Assembly (NCBI GenBank): GCA_946183095.1
Contig: CAMHBE010000052.1
Coordinates: forward strand, 1 to 9,921
Length of the DNA: 9,921 nucleotides
Reading direction: 5' to 3'
DNA from: an uncultured Clostridia bacterium
GTDB lineage: Bacteria; Bacillota; Clostridia; Oscillospirales; Ruminococcaceae
The position numbers and the translations under genes are program-made. Below are positions 1 to 7,116 of the stretch, piece after piece. Every line of letters begins with the position of its first letter. Position 1 is the stretch's first letter. The notes beneath the pieces are model-generated. The model ran no database searches. It was not told the origin of the DNA and saw only the letters and a list, made by a program, of their open reading frames with translations.

Positions 1-1251
1 GCCCTTGCGGTAAGCATAACGGATAGTGAGAACACGCTGTTTTCAGCCTGCTACGGAGAGTGCGAAAGCTGTGATACGCCTTTTGTTCTCGGCTCTGTCA
101 GCAAGTCATTTACGGCGGTCTGCATAATGAAACTTGCAGAACAGGGAAAGATCAGTCTTGATGACAAGGTCTCCGCATATCTTCCGGACGCGGCTGACGG
201 CGACAGGATAACAGTGAGCCAGCTTCTTAATCATTCGGGCGGACTCGGCGAACATCAGACCCTTGAAAACTGTCATATCATAAACGATCAGGGCGTTCAT
301 AATTACGCCAATGTGAATTACTCACTGCTTGGCAGAATAATAGAGTGTGTGTCGGGCGAAACATTTGAAAGTTATGTTTCAAAAAATGTTCTTGCGCCGC
401 TTGAAATGTCACATACAGCCGCCTCTTACGAAAAAAGCATGGAAAACGGTCTGACAGACGGATATACCGATTACTGGGGCTTTTACGTCAGAAGAGATCA
501 CCGGTACCCGGGATCCGACAGCGCATGGATAACGGTCCCGGCAGGGTATATGTCGTCATCGGTCAATGACCTTGCACGTTATCTGCGTATGTATCTCAGC
601 GGCGGGAAAGGTGTCATTTCAGAGCAAAGTATAGAACAGATGTTCTATGGCGACACTGTGTATGTCGAAGATGATGTCCCTTTCCGGTACGGATACGGCT
701 GGGCAACGGTCAGGGAGCCGCTCCCCGAGCCTGTTCTGCGGCACAGCGGTCTGGTTGAGACCGGAACATCATGCGTATTTATCATTCCGGGGCAGGATAT
801 CGGTGTTGCAATCACTGCAAATGTCAATGATTATTTCGTCACTAATGAAATGATGGACAGTCTCGGCTGGGGGGTTATACTGATGCTGCTTGGCGAGGCA
901 CCGAACGAGATACCGGCAGGTGCGTTTATATCGGAACATATCCGTATTGATCTTATTATGCTTGCGGTACTGCTTGCTTCGGTGATCCCTTTCTGTATGA
1001 TCCCGGCGTTCGGAAAGCGTCTTGCACGAAAGAAATATATTTCCGCGGTCGTTGATACGGTGATGCTGAACATTGCGTTTCCCACGTTTATACTTCTGAT
1101 CGTGCCGCTGTTTTTCAGAACACCTCTGTGGGTCGCGGAAGCATTTGTACCCGATGTGTTCATTACGGTAATTGTTTCGTCAGCTCTGCTTTTCCTGTGC
1201 GGCGCAATAAAAGGTATCATGCTCATGAGAATGATAATAAAACAAAGATGA
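1..1251 (+). CDS. Serine beta-lactamase-like hydrolase with C-terminal membrane anchor (5' end missing)
   Basis: The open frame enters from the left edge and 416 residues are visible, so the true start and any signal peptide lie outside the window. It belongs to the serine beta-lactamase/penicillin-binding-protein-like (class C, AmpH/EstB-type) fold. The SxxK motif is GSVSKSFTA, with the nucleophile Ser codon at 94-96 and Lys at 103-105. The Y-x-N motif is YAN at 304-312, and the third motif is HSG at 742-750 in the place of KTG. These three motifs are the family's active site, but the substrate (D-Ala peptides, esters or beta-lactams) cannot be told from them. About 100 C-terminal residues follow the catalytic domain, with three hydrophobic segments near 946-1011, 1045-1116 and 1156-1224, so the catalytic domain is probably held at the outer face of the membrane. 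The stretch between the LLNHSGG segment and YAN looks shorter than usual for the family. The gene converges on the protease and ends before a shared terminator. Confidence 0.88.
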   Translation, partial: ALAVSITDSENTLFSACYGECESCDTPFVLGSVSKSFTAVCIMKLAEQGKISLDDKVSAYLPDAADGDRITVSQLLNHSGGLGEHQTLENCHIINDQGVHNYANVNYSLLGRIIECVSGETFESYVSKNVLAPLEMSHTAASYEKSMENGLTDGYTDYWGFYVRRDHRYPGSDSAWITVPAGYMSSSVNDLARYLRMYLSGGKGVISEQSIEQMFYGDTVYVEDDVPFRYGYGWATVREPLPEPVLRHSGLVETGTSCVFIIPGQDIGVAITANVNDYFVTNEMMDSLGWGVILMLLGEAPNEIPAGAFISEHIRIDLIMLAVLLASVIPFCMIPAFGKRLARKKYISAVVDTVMLNIAFPTFILLIVPLFFRTPLWVAEAFVPDVFITVIVSSALLFLCGAIKGIMLMRMIIKQR

Positions 1252-1572
1252 AAACGAGAGGATCATGAAAGCATAATAAACGCTGGAAATCCGGCGAGTC
1301 CTGTAATTTTATGTGAGAGAACATCGCAGATCATCGAAGGCTTTATCTGCATCAAAACAAAAAAACTTTGGCTGCTCCGGATCCGGAATAGCCAAAGTTT
1401 TTGTTTGTAATGCAAACCTGATGCTTCGCTGTCATGGCGACAGATCCAAAGCAGGCATTTGTGCACTTGTCGGATACGCAAATATCAAGAATTTGCTTCC
1501 CAGTGTCAGAGCCTCACATTCCACTTGCGGAAACAGAGATGAGCTTATTTTCCTTGTCCGTGAAACTGACGT
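1252..1572. other. Convergent intergenic region
   Basis: These 321 bp separate two converging genes. The only clear signal is the hairpin at 1361-1402. Short open frames cross the region on both strands, but they run through the hairpin and have no ribosome binding site, so I do not call a gene. The part from 1403 to 1572, downstream of the protease stop, shows nothing beyond a weak stem, CTGTC/GACAG, near 1430-1444. Confidence 0.6.
1361..1402. terminator. Bidirectional Rho-independent terminator
   Basis: A 12-bp perfect stem, AAAAACTTTGGC (1361-1372) against GCCAAAGTTTTT (1391-1402), encloses a second self-complementary segment, TCCGGATCCGGA (1376-1387). The stem has a T-tract on its 3' side on both strands: TTTTTGTTTG on plus and TTTTTTTGTTTT on minus. 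It lies between converging genes, so it can stop both the serine-hydrolase transcript and the protease transcript. Confidence 0.9.
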
Positions 1573-4173
1573 TTATCTGCGTTTTCTGCTTGCAAAAGCT
1601 ATTGCTGCAGCAGCGCCGGCAAGTATTGCGACCGAGTATATTTCATTGCCTGTACCCGGGTTTTTGTCGGTCGCAGCATCTACCGAAGAAGAACCGCTTC
1701 CGGTCTTTACAGTGAGTGTGAGTGTTTCTTCGAACAGAGCGCCGTAATCTATCTCTTCGCCGTTGAACTTAACGTTCACTCTGCTTGTAAATTCGCCTGC
1801 AGCCACGTCTTCCTCAGTTACGGTATATTCATAGGTGTAGTACTCTTCCTTACCGGGCTTCAGTGAGCTTATATCAGCAATTTTGATGGTCTCTTCGCCG
1901 GTGCCGACTGTAACATTGATGTCAAAGTCGTCGAAGCCGGTAAAATCAAGACCGCTGTTGTTCTCTACCATAACAGTGCCTTTGAAGATATCACCTGCAT
2001 GGTAGATCTCTTTTTCAGAATCGTTGTCAAGATGGATTATCGTAAACGGTTCGGTCTGCGGGTAGCTTCTTATCGGGAAGTTGTCGTATGCCAGTCCGTG
2101 TTCGCTCAGTTTAAGACTGCGCTCTCTCAGCTCGGTAACGATCTCGGACCAGTCCGTCCATGCGCCGGGGTCAGAGAGGTCTGTTCCCACAAAGCTCTCA
2201 CCGGGATTTACAATACCATTTACATAATAATCATAGCTGTCATCTTTTTCAGACGGACTCTGTTCATAATCAAAGTCGTTGGACACCGAAGCATAGAACA
2301 GATCGCTCTTGCCGTCTGCATCAGCCTTTACTATGATGGAGTACTTCACGTCCTTCGGGAGATACCAGGTCTTGCCGATATCAACAACATGATAGCCTGC
2401 ATAGTTGAAATGCTCGGAAGCTTCTGCGATGAGTTCGCCGTCAACGGGGCTCACTGCGTCATCATCGAGCAAATATACACTATAGTCAACGTCGATGTTC
2501 GCATCTGCGGTCTCAAGACCTATGTAGCGAACGCTGCAGTTATTCTGTGTGGTAAATACATTCGCCATGTACAGATCATTGTCAAATGACATAGAGTTAA
2601 GTCCGCTGTTGGGGAGGAAGTCATACATATCGATGTTGTGCTGTGCTAAGGTATTCTCGGTATCGAAGTCAAAGCTTTCGGGGATATCGAGGCTCTGATC
2701 GTAGTAGGAGAGCCAGAAGTAACCGCTGCCCGCGTTGCCCCATGTGCTTATCACAGATCCGTCTTTGTCCTCTTCCTTAGTGCCCCAGCTGTTCTTTACA
2801 AGGAAAGCTCCGTTGCCGCCGATAGTGCCCTTAGGATCATTGAAGTATTCCTTCGGGAAATCATCGTCATAGCCGACAATGCACACTGCGTGGTCGATCT
2901 CGATCTTTTTGTTCACGGAATTCTTATCGGTGGGGTCGTATTCCTTGTCGTAGGTGTAATGCGTCCAGTATTCAGCTAACTGGTCGCTTGTGGGATTGCC
3001 GTCCTTGTCGATAAAGCGCATAAAGGTCTCATTGTTGGCTTCTAACGTTTCACCCGGTAGAGACTGGTCAGCCTGAAACAATATCGAAACCGCTCTGCCG
3101 TTGACAAGTTCGGACTTTATAGCATCAACACCGGTCTGATTGAAGATGTACTCGCCGTTTTTGCCAACGAGTGCGGGACTCGGCAGCATATTTCCGTCGC
3201 TCAGGGTATAGAGGCTGAGGAAGCGGTTGCTCTCGTCAAGAGTCCAATCGCCGGTGGAATTGTCCTCGAAAGCTATGAAACGCTTCATGACATCATCGGG
3301 AAGCTGATCCGCTGATTCCTTATCCACATCAACATGGGTTATACCCTGCGAGACAAGGCTGTATATCTGCTCTGCTGCGAGAGGATCGATATCTTCCTTG
3401 TAACCCTTTTCTGTCCATTCTTTTCTGAGTTCTTCGATAGTTGTTTCCGAGGGATCATATTCTGTTTTGGTACATGAAATGTCACCATACCGCTCCATTT
3501 CATACACATAAAGCGTTATGACCGGGTATTCTCTGTCAACAGTCTGCTTGTAAGGCACTATTTCCTCAAGAGTAGGACCCATTCCCGAGGAATATATTGT
3601 TGTGGCGTAGTTCATATAACCACCGTGATTATAGACTGTTCTGGATATTAAAGCGGGATCGGCATCATCATTGAAAACGAAATGATATCCTTCTCCGGAC
3701 TGTGAGGGATATTCCTCCGAATCCTCCGGGAGCGCCGTATAAGAGAACCACGCGAGATGCTTTTCCGACAGATTGTACATAGCGTCTTCAGCGCTGCCGG
3801 TCTCCTTGTTATAGTCGTGACCGAGCTCATAGGCGATACTCGTCTCTGCCGCTGCGGTCGCGCCGAAGCTCCAGCAGGTACCCCAGGGGTTCTGGAGCTT
3901 TACAGGGGAAACAAAGTTTTTTCCGTCCACATCTCTGAGGTCAAACTTGGAGGGAAGGTCGGAAGTGTCCACAACAGGCATACGCATTTTCGATGTTTGC
4001 ATCGAACCGTTGCCCCGCAGGATCTTGTCTGTTTTTTTGTCATAGGCAGCAATTGCCTTCACGATGTCGTCGGCTGTCAAAGAATTCTTTGCAGCGTATG
4101 CCGGCACGCAGTTCGCCGCAGCGAGCATTACAGCAAGAGCAGCTGCGGCAGCAGTTTTGATTTGTTTCTTCAT
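1573..4173 (-). CDS. Secreted papain-like (C1) cysteine protease with NPGTG sorting signal
   Basis: The protein has 866 residues. A typical signal peptide (MKKQIK, then an Ala-rich core, then PAYA|A near residue 27) sends it across the membrane. The C1 peptidase domain starts near residue 72 (LPSKFDLRD). Oxyanion Gln94 and catalytic Cys100 lie in QNPWGTCWSF, His428 in IDHAVCIVGYDD, and Asn461 in FLVKNSWGT. The unusually long Cys-to-His gap of about 330 residues holds extra sequence. Residues of about 505-640 resemble the lectin-like domain that follows C1 domains in Clostridia. Residues of about 710-825 look like an Ig-like beta domain. The C-terminus has NPGTG (838-842), a hydrophobic segment (845-861) and RKRR, the layout of a sortase substrate, so wall anchoring is likely; no sortase is in the window. 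I place the start at 4173 because GGAAAGG sits about 9 nt upstream. An in-frame ATG at 4218 would put 15 polar residues before the signal peptide. Its target proteins are unknown. Confidence 0.93.
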   Translation of the reverse strand: MKKQIKTAAAAALAVMLAAANCVPAYAAKNSLTADDIVKAIAAYDKKTDKILRGNGSMQTSKMRMPVVDTSDLPSKFDLRDVDGKNFVSPVKLQNPWGTCWSFGATAAAETSIAYELGHDYNKETGSAEDAMYNLSEKHLAWFSYTALPEDSEEYPSQSGEGYHFVFNDDADPALISRTVYNHGGYMNYATTIYSSGMGPTLEEIVPYKQTVDREYPVITLYVYEMERYGDISCTKTEYDPSETTIEELRKEWTEKGYKEDIDPLAAEQIYSLVSQGITHVDVDKESADQLPDDVMKRFIAFEDNSTGDWTLDESNRFLSLYTLSDGNMLPSPALVGKNGEYIFNQTGVDAIKSELVNGRAVSILFQADQSLPGETLEANNETFMRFIDKDGNPTSDQLAEYWTHYTYDKEYDPTDKNSVNKKIEIDHAVCIVGYDDDFPKEYFNDPKGTIGGNGAFLVKNSWGTKEEDKDGSVISTWGNAGSGYFWLSYYDQSLDIPESFDFDTENTLAQHNIDMYDFLPNSGLNSMSFDNDLYMANVFTTQNNCSVRYIGLETADANIDVDYSVYLLDDDAVSPVDGELIAEASEHFNYAGYHVVDIGKTWYLPKDVKYSIIVKADADGKSDLFYASVSNDFDYEQSPSEKDDSYDYYVNGIVNPGESFVGTDLSDPGAWTDWSEIVTELRERSLKLSEHGLAYDNFPIRSYPQTEPFTIIHLDNDSEKEIYHAGDIFKGTVMVENNSGLDFTGFDDFDINVTVGTGEETIKIADISSLKPGKEEYYTYEYTVTEEDVAAGEFTSRVNVKFNGEEIDYGALFEETLTLTVKTGSGSSSVDAATDKNPGTGNEIYSVAILAGAAAAIAFASRKRR

Positions 4174-4283
4174 GATCGTTATCCTTTCCTTATGATCGCT
4201 GATACTGCATAAATGCAAAATACGATCCTTTTATTGAACTTTTTATTTTTCTGTAATTTTGTATTGTTTCGGCGTGAAGCCTT

Positions 4284-4871
4284 TCATCGGCTCCCGCGTG
4301 CTTCTTTGTTATCGTATTTGCCTTTTACGGAAAGACCTATCGTTCCGTCTGCGATCAATGCTGTAACGTAGCCTGTAAAGCTGAAATCAAATCCGACATT
4401 CACCATATTCATGACTGACAGGATCAGCGAAGCTACATCCAATCCGAGTATGACATAGAAAAGGATCCATGTTTTTTTGCTTCCGAGATCCTTTCCGAAC
4501 ACAAGTAACAGAAGATCGGCGGCTTTTATTGCATAGAGAATGCAAATAACCACCATTAACGGAGTGACGGTATAGAAAAACAGATTTACAATGATCGACA
4601 GGACGCATACTCCGACGTGCAGGAACAGAAAGGCTTTATAGAAGACTGCGGCTTGCTTGCTGTAATCTTTTATTATATATATCGCGCCCATAATGAGCAT
4701 TGACAGTATCACTGCCATAAGAACGATATTGGTAATATTCGAGAACAGCGCTGCAGTCGTTTCTGAACCTGCGGCTCCGATGATGAAGTTTACAGCGCCG
4801 CCTACGGTGCCGAACATCATAATAAACATCATAATCAGATGAAAAATTGTAACGGGACTCTTTTTTTGCAT
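4284..4871 (-). CDS. Multi-pass membrane protein of unknown function
   Basis: About 195 residues are mostly hydrophobic, with roughly six predicted membrane segments: residues of about 10-33, 42-65, 76-100, 102-124, 133-154 and 163-180. The last is weak. Short charged loops and a basic, charged tail (KGKYDNKEARGSR) close the protein. I recognise no family or catalytic motif. The start is uncertain. AAAGGAG at 4883-4889 lies 11 nt from the ATG at 4871 and only 2 nt from an in-frame ATG at 4880. I prefer 4871 because 2 nt is too close for ribosome loading, but neither spacing is ideal. The gene lies about 140 bp downstream of the STAS-kinase and 110 bp upstream of the protease, in the same direction. 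A shared transcript is possible but not shown. Confidence 0.8.
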   Translation of the reverse strand: MQKKSPVTIFHLIMMFIMMFGTVGGAVNFIIGAAGSETTAALFSNITNIVLMAVILSMLIMGAIYIIKDYSKQAAVFYKAFLFLHVGVCVLSIIVNLFFYTVTPLMVVICILYAIKAADLLLLVFGKDLGSKKTWILFYVILGLDVASLILSVMNMVNVGFDFSFTGYVTALIADGTIGLSVKGKYDNKEARGSR

Positions 4872-4893
4872 GATGATCATAACTCCTTTAGCT

Positions 4894-4931
4894 AAAAAAT
4901 TGAAAGTGGATGAGATAGTAAACTTCTCATC
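4894..4931 (-). terminator. Possible weak terminator or leader hairpin upstream of the membrane-protein gene
   Basis: A 7-bp stem, GATGAGA (4909-4915) against TCTCATC (4925-4931), has a 9-nt loop. On the minus strand it is followed 8 nt later by a run of six T (4899-4894). The T-run is too far from the stem, and the stem too AT-rich, for a classical terminator. A second small hairpin, AGACT-TTC-AGTCT (4944-4956), lies just before it in transcript order. The pair could end the kinase transcript or form a leader for the next gene. Confidence 0.3.
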
Positions 4932-5012
4932 TGACGTGGATACAGACTTTCAGTCTATAAGTGGGGATAAATGGATCAAATGCTTCTGAGCAATGACCCG
5001 ATCATTTCGTCG

Positions 5013-6197
5013 TCACAGCGGCATTGAAAACAGATTGCAGAAATTGTCCGCATTCGGGAAAAGCTTCTCACGGAGCATTGCAGTTATAGCAGGTGCATTT
5101 GCTCTTGTGCGCTTAGTGCCCATTCCCAGCGTTGCTGCCAGACGGAACAGAGAGAAGGCTCCGCATATATTGCGGATAAGCCCGAGCTTTCCGGGGTCGG
5201 CAGTATCGAAATAAGTCGAAAGTGTGATGTCCCACACCTGTGAAGCTGACTTGCAGTCAAGTCCGATCACCTGCAAAGATATATTATCGTCTTTCCCACC
5301 GCCGCTGTTCATTACAAGATACGAACCGGCAAAGTCAAACACCGGGTTTCCGCGGCTTATATCCGCCATGTCGATAAGCACAAGCTCACCGTCGGACTGT
5401 ACCATTACATTATTGGTATGGTAATCGCCGTGTACCATAACGCTGCCGTCAGGGATAGAGTCCAATATCTTTATAAGCATACCGATCTCAGCGTCTGTAA
5501 GAAATTCGCAGGCTTTCAGTAATCTGCCGCGGTAGATATCTTTTATATCGCCGTAGAGCTTTGGGTCTGCTTCCGTGGAATTGAGAGTTTTCAGCAAGGT
5601 TCCGAATTTTACGGCGTATTCCTGCAGTTTGTCGGGGTGAGCCATGATATACTTACCGACGGTGGTCGCTCCTGCCATTTCAAATACCAGACCGGGTCCT
5701 TCCTCTGTCTCAACTATGTCATAAGCGATTGCGGACGGGACACCGTGGACAAACGCGTTCTTTGCGTAATCACGCTCTTTTTCGATAAGAGAAAGCGGGC
5801 TGTTGTCGTGGTAGACTTTGATGATCGTTTCTTCGTCAAGCCGATAGACCTTTCCGTGGCCGCCCCGCCCTATCGCCTCGCAGCCTGCAACAGACACCTT
5901 TCGCAGCGCCTTTTTCACATCGAGCAGCTCGGTAAATCCCGTAGTCTCGAATATATCATAAACGTCGCGCGAAACATTGATGACCGCAAGCGGCTTGCCG
6001 ATGCTTTTGCGGAGCTTCATAAGCACTCTGAGCCCGGCGCTTGATATGTATTCGAGCTTCTCTGCATCTACGGTGATGTCTGCTGTTTTGCCTTCCACAG
6101 CGCCGAATATTTCCTTTTCGGTCTGCGGAGCGTTGTTTGTGTCTATCCTGCCTTCAAGGCGGATAGTCACTTTTCCGTTTTCTTCGTTGATAGTCAT
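5013..6197 (-). CDS. STAS domain fused to a phosphotransferase (APH)-like kinase
   Basis: The 394 residues hold two domains. Residues 1-100 are a STAS (anti-sigma-factor-antagonist-like) domain: TIRLEGRIDT, then EYISSAGLRVLMKL. Ser52 and Ser53 sit where SpoIIAA-type proteins carry the Ser that partner kinases phosphorylate. Residues 105-375 are an aminoglycoside phosphotransferase/protein-kinase fold: a Gly-rich loop, IGRGGHGKVY (109-118); an ATP-binding Lys127 in IIKVYH; the Brenner motif HGDYHTNN (256-263) with catalytic Asp258 and metal-binding Asn263; and the metal Asp276 in LVLIDM. I recall the kinase half as resembling the TIGR02172 paralogous family, but could not check this. It may phosphorylate a small molecule or a protein, and its STAS half may dock an anti-sigma-type partner or be its own substrate. 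These are inferences. The start at 6197 has AAAGGAG 7 nt upstream. A promoter lies about 140 nt further up. Confidence 0.88.
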   Translation of the reverse strand: MTINEENGKVTIRLEGRIDTNNAPQTEKEIFGAVEGKTADITVDAEKLEYISSAGLRVLMKLRKSIGKPLAVINVSRDVYDIFETTGFTELLDVKKALRKVSVAGCEAIGRGGHGKVYRLDEETIIKVYHDNSPLSLIEKERDYAKNAFVHGVPSAIAYDIVETEEGPGLVFEMAGATTVGKYIMAHPDKLQEYAVKFGTLLKTLNSTEADPKLYGDIKDIYRGRLLKACEFLTDAEIGMLIKILDSIPDGSVMVHGDYHTNNVMVQSDGELVLIDMADISRGNPVFDFAGSYLVMNSGGGKDDNISLQVIGLDCKSASQVWDITLSTYFDTADPGKLGLIRNICGAFSLFRLAATLGMGTKRTRANAPAITAMLREKLFPNADNFCNLFSMPL

Positions 6198-6306
6198 GTC
6201 CTTGCTCCTTTGCAGCGTATTGCCTGTATTGTATTATCTGATATTTCTGCGGCCTGCGGCTGGAGTGTTTTATGATATGGCTTGTGACAAAACCTGCTCC
6301 GCGGCT

Positions 6307-6344
6307 TCAATGAATGGTGTACAGGCTACAATAACACCCATTGA
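6307..6344. promoter_or_regulatory. Dyad over the predicted transcription start of the STAS-kinase gene
   Basis: TCAATG (6307-6312) pairs with CATTGA (6339-6344), and inside them GGTGT (6316-6320) pairs with ACACC (6334-6338). The dyad begins at the -10 box and covers the predicted start near 6337. It could be a repressor operator, or it could fold as a hairpin at the very 5' end of the mRNA. The arms are imperfect, so this is a suggestion only. Confidence 0.35.
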
Positions 6345-6373
6345 TTATACCACAAAATGACATTAAAAGTCAA
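6344..6373 (-). promoter_or_regulatory. Sigma-A promoter for the STAS-kinase gene
   Basis: On the minus strand, TTGACT (6373-6368) and TATAAT (6349-6344) are separated by 18 bp. A TG lies one base before the -10 box (TGG-TATAAT), which makes an extended -10. Transcription should start near 6337, giving an untranslated leader of about 140 nt before the ATG at 6197. Confidence 0.8.
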
Positions 6374-6454
6374 TAGACCGAAAGTGCAATTTCCGGATCG
6401 CTGAAAAAATGTCCGGTCGGAGAACTGCCTTTGGTATATGCTCTTGGCTTATAT

Positions 6455-6481
6455 AAAAAGGAGATCTGCTCCGGAGCAGAT
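6455..6481 (-). terminator. Perfect 18-bp palindrome followed by a T-run (possible terminator or switch)
   Basis: ATCTGCTCC-GGAGCAGAT (6464-6481) is a perfect palindrome and can fold as a 7-bp stem with a CCGG loop. On the minus strand it is followed by CTCC and then five T (6459-6455). The CTCC can pair instead with the GGAG inside the palindrome to give a shorter GGAG-CAGAT-CTCC hairpin directly before the T-run, so two exclusive folds exist. A protein-binding site is the other reading. Confidence 0.4.
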
Positions 6482-6611
6482 GACAAGCCGGTGCTGCCCG
6501 ACTATCACACTTGAATCGAGACTTGTGTCAAGACGACCGTGGAATAAATGCGGTCATACTCGTACATACACCATTTTCATACCCACACCTACCGGATAAG
6601 AGCCATAAATT

Positions 6612-6631
6612 TTATCAATTCTTATCAATTC
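6612..6631. repeat. Tandem 10-bp repeat, two copies
   Basis: TTATCAATTC occurs twice in direct succession (6612-6621 and 6622-6631), just downstream of the rpsI terminator. Two copies alone do not show a function. Confidence 0.6.
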
Positions 6632-6643
6632 ATATAACATAAG

Positions 6644-6671
6644 AAAAACCCCGCAAGAAAGCCTTGCGGGG
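6644..6671 (-). terminator. Rho-independent terminator of the rplM-rpsI operon
   Basis: A 9-bp GC-rich stem, CCCCGCAAG (6649-6657) against CTTGCGGGG (6663-6671), has a 5-nt loop. On the minus strand a run of five T (6648-6644) follows directly. It lies 32 bp downstream of the rpsI stop, so it ends the ribosomal transcript. Confidence 0.95.
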
Positions 6672-6703
6672 CGATTTTCCGTGTATTTGCGAGATACGGT
6701 TTG

Positions 6704-7102
6704 TTATCTCTTCGAGAACTGAGGAGCACGACGAGCAGCCTTCAAGCCGTACTTCTTTCTTTCCTTCATTCTGGGGTCTCTTGTAAGGAAACCGGCCTTC
6801 TTGAGTACGGGGCGGAGTTCATCGCTGTACTGGAGAAGTGCTCTGGAGATACCATGACGGATAGCGCCTGCCTGACCGGTCACACCGCCGCCTGCAACTG
6901 TGCAGATGATATCGAACTTATCTGCTGCGCCGACGAGGTTAAGGGGCTGACGAACGATGAGCTTAAGGGTATCGAGACCGAAATAATCATCGATATCTCT
7001 GTTGTTGATCGTTATGGTACCGCTGCCGGGATAAACGCGGACGCGCGCAACGGAGTGCTTTCTTCTGCCTGTTCCGTAGTAATAAGGTTTAGAATCGTAC
7101 AT
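6704..7102 (-). CDS. rpsI: 30S ribosomal protein S9 (uS9)
   Basis: The 132 residues match uS9, a protein of the small-subunit head. Its C-terminal tail reaches the P-site tRNA. The N-terminal [16 protein letters not shown], the central QPLNLVG segment, the [20 protein letters not shown] block (about residues 70-90) and the basic tail ending in QFSKR are all diagnostic. The terminal KR, which contacts tRNA, is intact, and the length is normal. The start at 7102 has AGGAGGGG (7110-7117) 7 nt upstream. That site overlaps the TAA stop of rplM, and only 14 nt separate the genes, so the two are translated from one mRNA and may be coupled. Confidence 0.98.
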   Translation of the reverse strand: MYDSKPYYYGTGRRKHSVARVRVYPGSGTITINNRDIDDYFGLDTLKLIVRQPLNLVGAADKFDIICTVAGGGVTGQAGAIRHGISRALLQYSDELRPVLKKAGFLTRDPRMKERKKYGLKAARRAPQFSKR

Positions 7103-7116
7103 TTATGTTCCCCTCC

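Larger units (their letters stand above)
6198..6703. other. Gene-free stretch between rpsI and the STAS-kinase
   Basis: These 506 bp hold no gene I can support. In transcription order on the minus strand they contain the rpsI terminator (6644-6671), a tandem 10-mer (6612-6631), an unexplained segment of about 130 bp (6482-6611), a perfect palindrome (6464-6481), the kinase promoter (6344-6373), a dyad over its predicted start, and a leader of about 140 nt. Short open frames exist on both strands, for example a 53-codon frame on plus from 6438. None has a well-placed ribosome binding site. Confidence 0.65.

Noticed and set aside
1263..1481. A 72-codon minus-strand frame across the convergent terminator
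   Set aside because: It reads straight through the terminator hairpin and has no ribosome binding site.
4206..4217. Small inverted repeat TGCAT-AA-ATGCA upstream of the protease gene
   Set aside because: Five-base arms in AT-rich DNA are expected by chance, and I found no convincing promoter to attach it to.
4219..4283. A promoter or terminator between the membrane protein and the protease
   Set aside because: The stretch is AT-rich, with several partial -10-like matches, but no -35/-10 pair with good spacing and no GC stem followed by a T-run.
6271..6342. A 23-codon minus-strand frame (MGVIVACTPF...) in the STAS-kinase leader, considered as a leader peptide
   Set aside because: Its ATG lies only two bases from the -10 box, at or before the predicted transcription start, so it would not be translated.
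6438..6600. A 53-codon plus-strand frame across the palindrome and the unexplained segment
   Set aside because: The start at 6438 has no upstream AGGAG. The only one nearby (6459-6463) is too far from the next ATG at 6480. The product resembles no protein I know.
6553..6640. A 28-codon minus-strand frame starting just after the rpsI terminator (MLYELIRIDKIYG...)
   Set aside because: It starts against the terminator hairpin without a ribosome binding site. The slight likeness to an ABC-transporter N-terminus is too short to mean anything.
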